Positions 7,524 through 16,688 of a stretch of DNA of 35,381 nt are shown here, in pieces. The notes under the pieces were generated by a model, which was not told the origin of the DNA, made no database searches, and worked only from the letters and a program-made list of their open reading frames with translations. The stretch is taken from assembly GCA_902491475.1 (NCBI GenBank), contig CABUHY010000020.1, positions 1 through 35,381 on the forward strand, in the 5' to 3' direction. The translations under genes and the position numbers were made by a program. Numbering within the stretch: the first letter of the stretch is position 1; each line of letters begins with the position of its first letter. The stretch is from an uncultured Eubacteriales bacterium (GTDB lineage Bacteria > Bacillota > Clostridia > Oscillospirales > Acutalibacteraceae).

Positions 7524-8863
7524 TGTCAAGACCCGTAATTGCGATTGTCGGCAGACCGAATGTCGGCAAAAGCACGCTTTTTAACAAACTTATAGGAAAA
7601 CGCCTTTCAATCGTTGATGACACTCCGGGCGTTACAAGAGACCGAATTTACGGCGACTGCGAGTGGCTCGGCAGGAATATGCTTCTTGTTGATACGGGCG
7701 GTATCGAGCCTTATTCGGACGATATTATTCTTTCACAGATGCGCCGTCAGGCTCAGCTTGCAATAGAGAGTGCGGATGTTATTGTCCTTGTAACCGATGT
7801 GCGTTCGGGCGTTGTCGCAACCGATACCGAGGTTGCGCAGATGCTTCAGAAAAGCGGAAAGCCGATTGTGCTTTGCGTAAATAAATGCGATACTGTCGGA
7901 GATGTTCCGCCCGATTTTTACGAATTTTACAATTTGGGTCTCGGCGACCCGATTGCCGTATCGTCCGTTCACGGTCACGGCACGGGAGATTTGCTTGACG
8001 AGATTATAAAATATCTTCCCGATGAGGAACAGGGCGAGTATGACGACGACAAGATTAAGGTTGCCGTTATCGGTAAGCCGAATGTCGGCAAATCCTCGCT
8101 TATAAACGCCATTTCGGGCGAGGAGAGAGCCATTGTTTCCAATATCGCAGGTACGACGAGGGACTCGACCGACACCTTGGTTTCAAACAAATTCGGCGAA
8201 TTTGTGTTTATCGATACCGCAGGACTTCGCCGCAAGAGCAAGGTTGAGGACCAGATTGAGAAATATTCCGTTATCCGTGCGAGAATGGCTGTCGAGAGAG
8301 CCGATGTCTGCGTTATTATGATTGACGGCACTGAGGGCTTTACCGAGCAGGACTCAAAGGTGGCGGGTATTGCTCACGACCTCGGAAAGGCTTGCATTAT
8401 TGCAGTCAACAAGTGGGACGCTGTCGATAAGGACGGCAGAACCATGGATAAGGAACGCAAAAAGCTGATGAACGACTTCTCGTTTATGAGCTATGCGCCG
8501 ATAATTTTCATTTCCGCAAAGACGGGACAGAGGCTTGACAGGCTTTTCGAGCTTATCAAGTTTGTAAACGAGCAGAACTCGATGCGAATTTCGACGGGCA
8601 AGCTCAATGAAGTTCTTGCCGCCGCAACAACAAGGGTTCAGCCGCCTACGGACAAGGGTAAGCGCCTTAAAATTTACTATATGACGCAAGCTTCCACAAG
8701 ACCGCCTACATTTGTCTGCTTCGTAAACAGCAAGGACCTTTTCCATTACAGCTATCAGCGCTATATCGACAACCAGATTCGTGAGGTTTTCGGACTTGAG
8801 GGCACGCCGACAAGGTTCGTAATAAGGGAAAGAGAAAAGAACGGCAAAAAGGATTATAAATAA
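7520..8863 (+). CDS. der: Ribosome biogenesis GTPase Der (EngA)
   Basis: An essential double-GTPase that assists 50S subunit assembly. Two G domains are evident in 447 residues. The first has GRPNVGKS (11-18), DTPG (34-37), DTGG (58-61) and NKCD (121-124). The second has GKPNVGKS (185-192), DTAG (232-235) and NKWD (297-300). The KH-like C-terminal domain follows, ending KKDYK. Two tandem ATGs (7520, 7523) are possible starts; the first overlaps the upstream stop. A GGGGGTGGA stretch is the ribosome binding site, and a terminator follows at 8880. Confidence 0.97.
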   Translation: MMSRPVIAIVGRPNVGKSTLFNKLIGKRLSIVDDTPGVTRDRIYGDCEWLGRNMLLVDTGGIEPYSDDIILSQMRRQAQLAIESADVIVLVTDVRSGVVATDTEVAQMLQKSGKPIVLCVNKCDTVGDVPPDFYEFYNLGLGDPIAVSSVHGHGTGDLLDEIIKYLPDEEQGEYDDDKIKVAVIGKPNVGKSSLINAISGEERAIVSNIAGTTRDSTDTLVSNKFGEFVFIDTAGLRRKSKVEDQIEKYSVIRARMAVERADVCVIMIDGTEGFTEQDSKVAGIAHDLGKACIIAVNKWDAVDKDGRTMDKERKKLMNDFSFMSYAPIIFISAKTGQRLDRLFELIKFVNEQNSMRISTGKLNEVLAAATTRVQPPTDKGKRLKIYYMTQASTRPPTFVCFVNSKDLFHYSYQRYIDNQIREVFGLEGTPTRFVIREREKNGKKDYK

Positions 8864-8879
8864 TCGGAATAACTGGAAC

Positions 8880-8910
8880 AAAAGGAGTGAATTTTTCACT
8901 CCTTTTTTCT
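8880..8910 (+). terminator. Terminator after der
   Basis: AAAAGGAGTGA and TCACTCCTTTT form an 11-bp perfect stem with a 5-base loop, followed by TTTCT. Confidence 0.9.
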
Positions 8911-8938
8911 TGCTATACAGACGAATATGTAGTATAAT
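8910..8938 (+). promoter_or_regulatory. Predicted promoter for the ruvCAB operon
   Basis: TTGCTA (8910-8915), a 17-base spacer and TATAAT (8933-8938). The -10 lies inside a perfect 12-bp palindrome, GTATAATTATAC (8932-8943), which could be an operator or chance in AT-rich DNA. No Gram-positive LexA box (CGAAC-N4-GTTCG) is seen. Confidence 0.7.
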
Positions 8939-8975
8939 TATACAACATATAATTATTATGGAGTATTATGTAAAA

Positions 8976-9476
8976 ATGATAATTTTGGGAATTGACCCCG
9001 GCTATGCCATTGTCGGCTACGGCATTATAAATTATGAGGCGAACAGGTTTCAGGTGCTCGATTACGGAGCTATCACAACTCCGGCGGGAATGCCGTTTGT
9101 CGAAAGGCTCGATGTCATATACAAAGATCTGAATATGCTGTTTGCAAAGTACCGCCCGCAGGCTATGGCGATAGAAAAGCTGTTCTACAACACCAATGCA
9201 AAAACGGTAATCGATGTGGCGCAGGCGAGGGGAGTTACCGTGCTTGCGGCGCACCAAAACAATGCGGAAATTTTTGAATACACTCCGCTTCAGGTAAAGC
9301 AGAGCGTTGTAGGCTACGGCAGAGCCGAGAAAAAGCAGGTGCAGGAGATGACAAGGGTCATATTAAACCTTGAAAAAGTTCCTAAGCCCGACGACACCGC
9401 CGATGCGCTCGCAATGGCTATATGCCACGCCCATTCAAGCGGCTCGCTTATGGGTAAGCTCAGAAATTTGAAATGA
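8976..9476 (+). CDS. ruvC: Holliday junction endodeoxyribonuclease RuvC
   Basis: Resolves Holliday junctions by symmetrical nicking together with RuvAB. The 166-residue product has the four catalytic acids in place: Asp7 (GIDPG), Glu67 (AIEKLF), Asp140 and Asp143 (DDTADALA). The open frame extends back to 8910, but MIILGIDPG is the usual N-terminus and the upstream extension would overlap the promoter. The site GGAG is about 12 bases before this ATG, a little far; an in-frame ATG at 8958 is possible but has no good site. ruvA follows by 9 bases. Confidence 0.95.
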   Translation: MIILGIDPGYAIVGYGIINYEANRFQVLDYGAITTPAGMPFVERLDVIYKDLNMLFAKYRPQAMAIEKLFYNTNAKTVIDVAQARGVTVLAAHQNNAEIFEYTPLQVKQSVVGYGRAEKKQVQEMTRVILNLEKVPKPDDTADALAMAICHAHSSGSLMGKLRNLK

Positions 9477-9485
9477 GGAATTTGA

Positions 9486-10091
9486 ATGTTTTATTCTGTA
9501 ACGGGTAATGTTGTTTATTATGACGCACAGTGCGTCGCCGTTGACTGTAACGGCGTTGCGTTCAAGTGCTTTGCAACGACAAACACCCTTAAAAATGTCG
9601 CAAAAATCGGTGAGAAGATAACGCTTTTCACTTATCTCTCCGTAAAAGAAGACGCACTTGACCTCTACGGCTTTTATACGCAGCAGGAGCTTGAATGTTA
9701 TAAAATACTTATCTCCGTTTCGGGCGTGGGCGCAAAAATGGCGCTTGCGGTGCTCTCGGAGATGACACCCGAACAGCTTGCTTTGAGTATAGCCGCAGGC
9801 GATGCAAAGGCTATAACAAGGGCAAACGGCGTCGGCAACAAGATAGCGCAGAGGATTGTGCTTGAGCTTAAAGATAAGCTTGCCAAGGGGCTTGATTTGC
9901 AGGCGGCAGGCTCGGATATTGCGGCGGCAACCACAGCGGCGGCTTCGGGCAACAGCTCGGAGGCGGTTTCCGCACTTACGATGCTCGGTTATTCGCAGTC
10001 CGAGGCGGCGGTTGCGGTCGGAAAGCTCAATCCCGACCTGAGCGTTGAAGAAATGATTAAACAGGCTTTGAAGCAGCTTTCGATGATATAG
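9486..10091 (+). CDS. ruvA: Holliday junction branch migration protein RuvA
   Basis: Binds the four-way junction and recruits the RuvB motor. The 201-residue length fits. An N-terminal OB fold (about 1-62), the helix-hairpin-helix segments (ISVSGVGAKMALAVLS and ITRANGVGNKIAQRIVLEL) and the C-terminal three-helix domain III (SEAVSALTMLGYSQSEAAVAV), which contacts RuvB, are all recognisable. A linker rich in Ala, Thr and Ser separates domains II and III. An AGGA site spans the ruvC stop, so translation is probably coupled. Confidence 0.96.
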   Translation: MFYSVTGNVVYYDAQCVAVDCNGVAFKCFATTNTLKNVAKIGEKITLFTYLSVKEDALDLYGFYTQQELECYKILISVSGVGAKMALAVLSEMTPEQLALSIAAGDAKAITRANGVGNKIAQRIVLELKDKLAKGLDLQAAGSDIAAATTAAASGNSSEAVSALTMLGYSQSEAAVAVGKLNPDLSVEEMIKQALKQLSMI

Positions 10092-10100
10092 GAGTAGAAT

Positions 10101-11141
10101 ATGGATTTTGATAACGAAAACAGAATTGTTTCTCCCGACCTCAATGAGGTTGATAACGACATTGAGACCTCGTTAAGGCCCAAAACCTTTAACGAATATG
10201 TCGGACAGGAGAAAGCAAAGGAAAATCTTAAAATTTATATCGACGCCGCAAAGGCGAGGGGCGATGTATTGGACCATGTTTTGCTCTACGGCCCTCCCGG
10301 ACTCGGAAAGACCACTCTTTCGGGCATAATCGCCAATGAAATGGGCGTACAGATGAGAGTGACCTCGGGTCCCGCTATTGAAAAGCAGGGCGACCTTGCG
10401 GCACTGCTTACAAACCTCAATGACGGCGATGTGCTTTTTATAGATGAAATCCACCGCCTTTCAAGGAGCGTTGAAGAGGTTCTGTACCCCGCAATGGAGG
10501 ACAATGCGCTTGATATTATCATAGGCAAGGGTCCGTCCGCAAGAAGCATAAGGCTTGATTTGCCGAGGTTTACGCTTGTCGGCGCAACCACAAGAGCAGG
10601 TCAGCTCTCGGCGCCGCTGCGTGACAGATTCGGCGTTGTCTGCCGACTTGAAATGTACACGCCAGAGGAGCTTGCGCTTATAGTCAAAAGAAGTGCGGGA
10701 ATACTCGGAATTGCCATTGACGACGAGGGTGCGCTTGAAATCGCTTCCCGTTCGAGAGGCACGCCGAGAATAGCCAACAGACTTCTCAAGCGTGCAAGAG
10801 ACTTTGCCGAGGTAATGGGCAACGGCGTTATAACCGTTGACACCGCAAAAATCGCACTCGGCAGAATGGAAATCGACGAATTGGGTCTTGACCTTATCGA
10901 CAGGCTTCTTTTGACCTCTATGATAAAGAACTACAAGGGCGGTCCGGTCGGACTTGAAACGATAGCCGCAACAATAGGCGAGGAAGCGGTCACGATTGAG
11001 GATGTTTACGAACCTTACCTTATGCAGATAGGTTTTTTGTCAAAAACACCGAGGGGCAGGGTGGTAACTCCGCTCGCATATGAGCATCTCGGCATACCGT
11101 TCGGCGACGGTGCAAGCGGTCAGCAAAAGTTGGATATGTAA
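10101..11141 (+). CDS. ruvB: Holliday junction branch migration ATPase RuvB
   Basis: The hexameric AAA+ motor that drives branch migration with RuvA. In 346 residues it shows Walker A GPPGLGKTT, Walker B FIDEIHRL, sensor 1 GATTRAG, the arginine-finger region APLRDRFG, and the C-terminal winged helix (YLMQIGFLSKTPRGRV). TAGGAGTAG lies upstream of the ATG. It is the last gene of the ruvCAB run and is followed by glmM after 28 bases. Confidence 0.97.
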   Translation: MDFDNENRIVSPDLNEVDNDIETSLRPKTFNEYVGQEKAKENLKIYIDAAKARGDVLDHVLLYGPPGLGKTTLSGIIANEMGVQMRVTSGPAIEKQGDLAALLTNLNDGDVLFIDEIHRLSRSVEEVLYPAMEDNALDIIIGKGPSARSIRLDLPRFTLVGATTRAGQLSAPLRDRFGVVCRLEMYTPEELALIVKRSAGILGIAIDDEGALEIASRSRGTPRIANRLLKRARDFAEVMGNGVITVDTAKIALGRMEIDELGLDLIDRLLLTSMIKNYKGGPVGLETIAATIGEEAVTIEDVYEPYLMQIGFLSKTPRGRVVTPLAYEHLGIPFGDGASGQQKLDM

Positions 11142-11169
11142 AATAAATTTATATTCGGGAGACTTTGTT

Positions 11170-12519
11170 ATGGGAAGATTATTCGGAACAGACGGCGCAA
11201 GAGGCGTCGCAAACAGCGAATTAACCTGTGAACTCGCAATGAAAATAGGCAGAGCGGCGGCAATGGTGCTTACCGAGAGCTGCGCTCACAAGCCAAAGGT
11301 ATTGATAGGAATGGACACAAGGGCGTCCTCGCATATGCTTGCGTCCGCAATCGGCGCAGGACTTTGCTCGGTCGGCGCAGATGTGCTTATCCTTGATGTA
11401 GTACCCACTCCTGCGGTGGCTTTCCTTGTCAGAGAGTACGATTATGACGCGGGCGTGATGATTTCCGCCTCGCATAACCCGTGCGAATATAACGGAATAA
11501 AGATTTTCCAGGGTAACGGTTATAAATTGCCCGACGCACTCGAAAACGAGATTGAGGAGATAATTCTCGACGAGACAAAGGTTCCGCCCGTAGTGCTCGG
11601 CGGAGATGTCGGAAGAATACACTTTTCCTCAAAGGCTGTCGATGACTATATTTTCCACCTTGCAATGACCGCAGACGGCGATTTCAAGGGTATGAAAATT
11701 GCGCTTGACTGTGCAAACGGTTCGGCTTCCGTCAGCGCAAGGGCGTTGTTTACAAGGCTCGGAGCGCAGTGCTTTATTATAAACGACAAGCCGAACGGAA
11801 CGAATATCAACGAAAACTGCGGTTCAACCCATCTTGAACAGCTGCAAAAATATGTCGTCGAAAACAAGTGCGATATAGGCTTTGCGTTTGACGGCGACGC
11901 CGACAGACTTCTTGTCGTTGACGAAAACGGCGAAGTTGTTGACGGCGACAAGATAATTGCCGTCTGCTCAAAGTTTATGAAAGAAAACAATAAGCTCAAA
12001 AACGATACCGCAGTCGTTACGGTAATGAGCAATATGGGCTTTTTCAAGTTCTGCGAAAAGAACGGTATAAATTGCGTCAAGACCAAGGTCGGCGACAGAT
12101 ATGTACTTGAGGAAATGGTCAAAAACGGCTATGTAATCGGCGGCGAGCAGTCGGGTCATATAATTTTCCTCGATTATGCCACGACGGGCGACGGTCAGAT
12201 GTCGGCAATTCAGGTCTTGAATGTCTTAAAACACACCGGTAAGAAAATATCCGAGCTTGCAAGCGAAATGCAGGTTTATCCGCAGGTGCTTATCAATGTC
12301 CGTGTTTCAAACTTCGGTAAGGCAAGGCTTGATAAGGACGAAGAGGTTCAACTCGCTATCCGTGAGGCAAGCGAAGAATTGGGCGACACGGGCCGTGTTC
12401 TCGTCCGTGTTTCGGGTACGGAGCCGCTTGTCAGGGTTATGCTTGAGGGCGAGGATTACTCTCAGATTAAATCCCTTGCGGAGAGCATTGCAAAGGTAAT
12501 TGAAGAAAGGTTAGTTTAA
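11170..12519 (+). CDS. glmM: Phosphoglucosamine mutase
   Basis: Converts glucosamine 6-phosphate to glucosamine 1-phosphate for UDP-GlcNAc and peptidoglycan synthesis. The 449-residue protein begins with the family N-terminus MGRLFGTDGARG. It carries the phosphoserine loop SASHNP (Ser101), the metal-binding DGDADR (241-246), the sugar-binding GGEQSGH, and the phosphate-binding RVSGTEPLVRVM near the end. The open frame extends upstream into ruvB, but ATG 11170 with CGGGAG before it matches the family start. The methyltransferase gene starts 3 bases after the stop. Confidence 0.96.
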   Translation: MGRLFGTDGARGVANSELTCELAMKIGRAAAMVLTESCAHKPKVLIGMDTRASSHMLASAIGAGLCSVGADVLILDVVPTPAVAFLVREYDYDAGVMISASHNPCEYNGIKIFQGNGYKLPDALENEIEEIILDETKVPPVVLGGDVGRIHFSSKAVDDYIFHLAMTADGDFKGMKIALDCANGSASVSARALFTRLGAQCFIINDKPNGTNINENCGSTHLEQLQKYVVENKCDIGFAFDGDADRLLVVDENGEVVDGDKIIAVCSKFMKENNKLKNDTAVVTVMSNMGFFKFCEKNGINCVKTKVGDRYVLEEMVKNGYVIGGEQSGHIIFLDYATTGDGQMSAIQVLNVLKHTGKKISELASEMQVYPQVLINVRVSNFGKARLDKDEEVQLAIREASEELGDTGRVLVRVSGTEPLVRVMLEGEDYSQIKSLAESIAKVIEERLV

Positions 12520-12522
12520 CAG

Positions 12523-13386
12523 ATGCGCTATACATCAAAGTGGAAAGATTACGAACTGCTTGACTGTTCGTGCGGAGAACGCCTTGAAAGGTGGGGCAAT
12601 GTAACTCTTATTCGCCCCGACCCGCAGGTTATATGGAAAACTCCGAAAAAACATCCTGCCTGGAGACGGGCGGACGCCGTTTATCACCGTTCAAACTCGG
12701 GCGGCGGTAATTGGGAGGTTAAAAACAAAATACCTCCGTTCTGGAGTATCGGCTACGGGGATTTGATTTTTAATGTCAAGACGATGGGCTTTAAGCACAC
12801 GGGAATTTTCCCCGAACAGGCGGTAAACTGGGACTATACGGCAGAGCTTATCAAAAATGCGGGCAGACCCGTCAAGGTGCTGAACCTTTTCGCATATACG
12901 GGCGGCGCTACGGTTGCGTGTCTTAAAGCAGGCGCACAGGTTGTCCATGTTGACGCGTCAAAGGGAATGGTTCAATGGGCAAAGGAAAATGCGGCGGCTT
13001 CGGGAGTTGCCGACAGAAGCGTCCGTTGGATAGTTGACGATTGCGTTAAATTTGTTCAGCGCGAAATACGCAGAGGAAACAAATATGACATTATAATTAT
13101 GGACCCGCCCTCATACGGCAGAGGCCCCGGCGGAGAGATTTGGAAGCTTGAAAACGAGGTCTATTCGTTTGCGGAGCTCTGTACGCAGGTGCTGTCGGAC
13201 GACCCGGTTATGGTGCTGATAAATTCATACACAACAGGACTTTCTCCTGCGGTAATGCAGTACATATTGGGCGCTCTTGTCAAGCCGAAATTCGGCGGTA
13301 AGGTTGAAAGCGACGAAATCGGGCTTCCCGTTACGCAGACGGGAATGATATTACCCTGCGGTGCTTCCGCAATATGGCATAAATAA
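12523..13386 (+). CDS. Class I SAM-dependent methyltransferase (RlmI/COG1092-like, no PUA domain)
   Basis: A 287-residue predicted RNA methyltransferase. The SAM-binding motif I LFAYTGGATVACLKAGA (about 125-141) and the catalytic-loop motif MDPPSYGRGPGG (about 193-204) match the RlmI/RlmL-K-like COG1092 group. The N-terminal PUA domain of RlmI is missing, so the target cannot be assigned. The start follows the glmM stop by 3 bases and has only a weak site (AAAGG), suggesting translational coupling. It ends 12 bases before ecfA1. A 23S rRNA target is a reasonable guess but unproven. Confidence 0.85.
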   Translation: MRYTSKWKDYELLDCSCGERLERWGNVTLIRPDPQVIWKTPKKHPAWRRADAVYHRSNSGGGNWEVKNKIPPFWSIGYGDLIFNVKTMGFKHTGIFPEQAVNWDYTAELIKNAGRPVKVLNLFAYTGGATVACLKAGAQVVHVDASKGMVQWAKENAAASGVADRSVRWIVDDCVKFVQREIRRGNKYDIIIMDPPSYGRGPGGEIWKLENEVYSFAELCTQVLSDDPVMVLINSYTTGLSPAVMQYILGALVKPKFGGKVESDEIGLPVTQTGMILPCGASAIWHK

Positions 13387-13398
13387 AGGAATTTTTGA

Positions 13399-14259
13399 AT
13401 GGATAACACAAATATTGTAGAATTTCATAATGTAACCTTCCGCTACGATGCGGACGAGGGTGAGCAGCAGCCCGAGCCTGCGATACGGGACTTTACTTTC
13501 AATGTGAAGAAAGGCGAGTTTATCGCAATACTCGGTCACAACGGTTCGGGTAAATCGACCGTTGCAAAGCTCAGTAACTCCATACTTATCCCGAATGAGG
13601 GAAAGGTGCTTGTCAAGGGTATGGATACTGCGGACGAGGATTTGGCTTACGAGATAAGAAAGACCGTCGGCGTTGTTTTCCAAAATCCCGACAATCAGAT
13701 TGTCGCTTCGATAGTCGAGGAGGATGTTGCTTTCGGACCCGAAAACCTCGGACTTCCGAGGGAAGAAATAAGAAAAAGGGTTGACGACTCGCTCAAAGCT
13801 GTCGGAATGTATGAATACCGTCATCACGAGCCGCACAAGCTCTCGGGCGGACAGAAGCAGAGGGTTGCGATAGCGGGCATAATCGCAATGCGCCCCGAAT
13901 GTATTTTTCTTGACGAGCCCACGGCAATGCTTGACCCCAAGGGCAGAAAAGAGGTTATGGAAACCGTAACCAAGCTCAACAGAGAGTACGGAATGTCGGT
14001 TGTTTTCATAACTCACTTTATGGAGGAAGCGGCGCTTGCGGACAGGGTTGCGGTAATTGACAATTCCCGCCTTTTGCTGGAAGGCACGCCGAAAGAGGTG
14101 TTCAGGCAGGAGAATTTGTTAAGGTCGGTAGGTCTTGACATACCGCAGATAACACAGCTTGCCCGTGAAATGAAAAAATCGGGCGTCGGAGTTGACGACA
14201 GCGTTCTGACTCTTGACGAATTCGTTGAAAATATCACAGACTTACTCGGAGATAAATAA
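13399..14259 (+). CDS. ecfA1: ECF transporter ATPase EcfA1
   Basis: One of the two ATPases of the energy-coupling factor module that powers vitamin uptake through interchangeable S-components. Residues 46-53 are Walker A (GHNGSGKS). The Q-loop FQNPDNQ, the signature LSGGQKQRVAIAG, Walker B CIFLDEPTAMLD and the switch His (FITH) all follow, and the FQNPDNQ form is typical of EcfA. Its last base is shared with the next start codon (ATAATGG overlap), so ecfA1 and ecfA2 are coupled. Confidence 0.94.
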   Translation: MDNTNIVEFHNVTFRYDADEGEQQPEPAIRDFTFNVKKGEFIAILGHNGSGKSTVAKLSNSILIPNEGKVLVKGMDTADEDLAYEIRKTVGVVFQNPDNQIVASIVEEDVAFGPENLGLPREEIRKRVDDSLKAVGMYEYRHHEPHKLSGGQKQRVAIAGIIAMRPECIFLDEPTAMLDPKGRKEVMETVTKLNREYGMSVVFITHFMEEAALADRVAVIDNSRLLLEGTPKEVFRQENLLRSVGLDIPQITQLAREMKKSGVGVDDSVLTLDEFVENITDLLGDK

Positions 14260-15125
14260 TGGCTATACTTGAAACCCAAAATTTAACATATATTTATTCT
14301 CAGGGCACGCCGTTTGAGAAAATCGCAATAGAGAATGTCAACATATCGGTTGAAAAAGGCGATTTTATAGGAATAATCGGACATACGGGCTCGGGAAAAA
14401 GCACGCTTGTACAGCACCTTAACGGACTTCTGAAGCCGAGCTCGGGTAAAATTTTGCTTGACGGGCAGGATATTCATTCCGACAAATCGGTTACAAGGCA
14501 GGCAAGGTTCAAGGTGGGACTTTGCTTTCAGTACCCCGAATATCAGCTGTTCGAGAGCACTGTTTATGAGGATATTGCGTTCGGACCCAAGAATATGAAG
14601 CTCTCAAAAGAGGAGATAAACGAGCGTGTGCTCACGGCGGCGGAGTTTGTCGGAGTGCGTAAGGATATGCTTGATAAATCCCCGTTCGACCTCTCGGGAG
14701 GCGAAAAAAGGCGTGTTGCGATAGCGGGCGTTATGGCAATGCAGCCCGAGATTTTAATTCTTGACGAGCCGTCGGCAGGTCTTGACCCCAAGGGCAGAAA
14801 AGTCATTTCGGAAATGATTGAACAGTACAGAAAGAGTACGGGCAGCACGGTAATCGTCGTTTCCCACAGTATGGAGGATGTTGCCGAGAGCGCCGACAAG
14901 GTTCTTGTTATGAACAGGGGCAAGGTCGAGTATTTCACAAGCGTTGACGAGGTCTTTTCAAACGCACGGCACTTGGTTGAGATAGGCTTGAATGTGCCCG
15001 AGATTACAAAGGTGTTTTTAAGACTTAAAGAGCAAGGCTACGATGTCAGAACCGACATTTATTCCGTCGGCGAGGCTAAAGCGGAACTTCTCCGCCTGTT
15101 TAAGGAAAGGGGAGTGCTCGCGTGA
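14259..15125 (+). CDS. ecfA2: ECF transporter ATPase EcfA2
   Basis: The second ATPase of the ECF module, 288 residues, pairing with EcfA1 as a heterodimer. Walker A is GHTGSGKS (41-48). The Q-loop is FQYPEYQLFE, typical of EcfA2. The signature is LSGGEKRRVAIAG, Walker B is ILILDEPSAGLD, and the switch is VVSHSMED. It overlaps ecfA1 by one base and ecfT by four bases (GTGATAA region), so all three subunits should be made in step. Confidence 0.94.
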   Translation: MAILETQNLTYIYSQGTPFEKIAIENVNISVEKGDFIGIIGHTGSGKSTLVQHLNGLLKPSSGKILLDGQDIHSDKSVTRQARFKVGLCFQYPEYQLFESTVYEDIAFGPKNMKLSKEEINERVLTAAEFVGVRKDMLDKSPFDLSGGEKRRVAIAGVMAMQPEILILDEPSAGLDPKGRKVISEMIEQYRKSTGSTVIVVSHSMEDVAESADKVLVMNRGKVEYFTSVDEVFSNARHLVEIGLNVPEITKVFLRLKEQGYDVRTDIYSVGEAKAELLRLFKERGVLA

Positions 15126-15937
15126 TAAAGGATATTACCATCGGACAGTATTTCCCGGGAACCTCGCCGATACATAAGCTTGACCCGAGAATGAAAATAG
15201 TTCTTACATTTATTTATATTATCTTTATTTTCCTTTGCAAGAATTTTATCGCTTTGGGCGCTATGACCTTACTGTTGCTTGTGACGGTGCTCATATCCAA
15301 AATATCGCCGAAGCTCATAGCAAAAAGCGTAAAGCCGATATTTTTGATAGTGCTCATAACTTCCGTTTTGCAGATACTCTACAACAGCGACGGCACGGTG
15401 CTTTTTGAGTGGAAAAGGCTTCATATAACAACGGGCGGCATATATATGGCAATCTTTACGACGGTCAGAATTGTCGTGCTTGTCATTGCAAGCGCAATGC
15501 TCACATACACGACTTCTCCGACCTTGCTAACCGACGCTATCGAAAGATTGTTTTCCCCGTTGAAGGTCATAAAAATCAATGTTCATTCAATCGCTATGAT
15601 GATGACGATTGCTTTGAGATTTATCCCCACGCTCATCGACGAGGTCGATAAAATTATGTCGGCGCAGAAGTCGAGGGGTGCTGACTTTGAAACAGGCTCG
15701 CTCATAAACAGGGGCAAGGCAATGATACCGATATTCATACCGCTGTTTATAAATTCGTTCAGGCGTGCATATGAGCTTGCATTTGCAATGGATTGCCGCT
15801 GCTATCAGGGCGGAGAGGGCAGAACAAGGCTCAAGGTTATGAAGCTTGCCGCAAGGGATTATGTGTCAATCGGCATACTTGTGCTGTTCTGCGTCGGAAT
15901 AATCGTGTCAAACCATTACTTAACGGCGGTAATATGA
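15122..15937 (+). CDS. ecfT: ECF transporter transmembrane scaffold EcfT
   Basis: The membrane subunit that couples the EcfA ATPases to S-components. The 271-residue product begins GTG and has several hydrophobic helices (for example residues 27-62 and 74-92, and one near the C-terminus). The cytoplasmic coupling helices carry the motifs SRGADFETG and CRCYQGGEGRTR, the latter matching the EcfT group signature. It overlaps ecfA2 by four bases and truA by four, placing truA in the same operon. The usual Firmicute ribosomal protein neighbours (rplQ, rplM) are not here. Confidence 0.94.
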   Translation: MIKDITIGQYFPGTSPIHKLDPRMKIVLTFIYIIFIFLCKNFIALGAMTLLLLVTVLISKISPKLIAKSVKPIFLIVLITSVLQILYNSDGTVLFEWKRLHITTGGIYMAIFTTVRIVVLVIASAMLTYTTSPTLLTDAIERLFSPLKVIKINVHSIAMMMTIALRFIPTLIDEVDKIMSAQKSRGADFETGSLINRGKAMIPIFIPLFINSFRRAYELAFAMDCRCYQGGEGRTRLKVMKLAARDYVSIGILVLFCVGIIVSNHYLTAVI

Positions 15938-16677
15938 TGAAAAATTATTTGCTGACAATTACCTATGACGGAACAAATTACCACGGCTGGCAGGTACAGA
16001 ACAACGCCCCGACGGTTCAGAAGTCCATGCAGGACGCAATAGAGCAAATCCTCGGCGTGCGTGAGAGCGTAATCGGCTGCAGCAGAACCGACAGCGGGGT
16101 TCACGCAAATATGTTCTGCCTGAATATGCGCACGGAAAAGTATTTGAATACGGACACCTTTGCACGGTCGCTCAATGCGGTTTTGCCGAGGGATATTGCG
16201 GTAAAGTCAGTGTGCGAAGTGCCGTTTGAATTTCACGCAAGGTATGACTGCGTGTCAAAAAGATATAAATATCTCATACTCAATTCAAAATACAGAAACC
16301 CGTTTTTTGAAAACCGTGCGCTTCACTATCCTTTTGATATTGATGTCGAAGCGCTGAACCTTGAAACCAAGGCGTTTTTGGGAACGCACGATTTTTCGTC
16401 CTTTTGCTCGGCAGGTTCAAGCGTTGACGAAAAGACGAGGACGGTAAAAGACATAGGCTTTTTGAGAAACGGCGATACGGTTGAATTTTATATCGAGGCT
16501 GACGGCTTTTTGTACAATATGGTGCGTATAATCGTCGGCACTCTGTTGGATATAAATTCGGGAAAGCTCGAAAAAGGAAGCATAAGCGGAATAATCGAAA
16601 AAAAAGACAGAAAATACGCAGGCAAAACAGCTTCGGCGTGCGGACTGTATCTTGATAAAGTAAACTATAACCTTTGA
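15934..16677 (+). CDS. truA: tRNA pseudouridine(38-40) synthase TruA
   Basis: Makes pseudouridine at positions 38-40 of the tRNA anticodon arm. The 247-residue product has the catalytic Asp in GCSRTDSGVHA (Asp53 from the first Met), the N-terminal TYDGTNYHGWQ, and the later KRYKYLI and FLYNMVRIIVGTLLD motifs. Two tandem ATGs (15934, 15937) overlap the ecfT stop; either could be used. A longer open frame starting at 15793 exists but lies inside ecfT. The ecfA1-ecfA2-ecfT-truA order is conserved in many Firmicutes. Confidence 0.96.
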   Translation: MMKNYLLTITYDGTNYHGWQVQNNAPTVQKSMQDAIEQILGVRESVIGCSRTDSGVHANMFCLNMRTEKYLNTDTFARSLNAVLPRDIAVKSVCEVPFEFHARYDCVSKRYKYLILNSKYRNPFFENRALHYPFDIDVEALNLETKAFLGTHDFSSFCSAGSSVDEKTRTVKDIGFLRNGDTVEFYIEADGFLYNMVRIIVGTLLDINSGKLEKGSISGIIEKKDRKYAGKTASACGLYLDKVNYNL

Positions 16678-16688
16678 CGGTGAGAAGT

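Noticed and set aside
8910..8975. N-terminal extension of RuvC from 8910
   Set aside because: It would place coding sequence across the promoter and terminator, and family members begin MIILGIDPG.
8900..8976. SOS (LexA) box before ruvC
   Set aside because: CGAATATGTAG is only a weak partial match to CGAAC-N4-GTTCG and is not palindromic.
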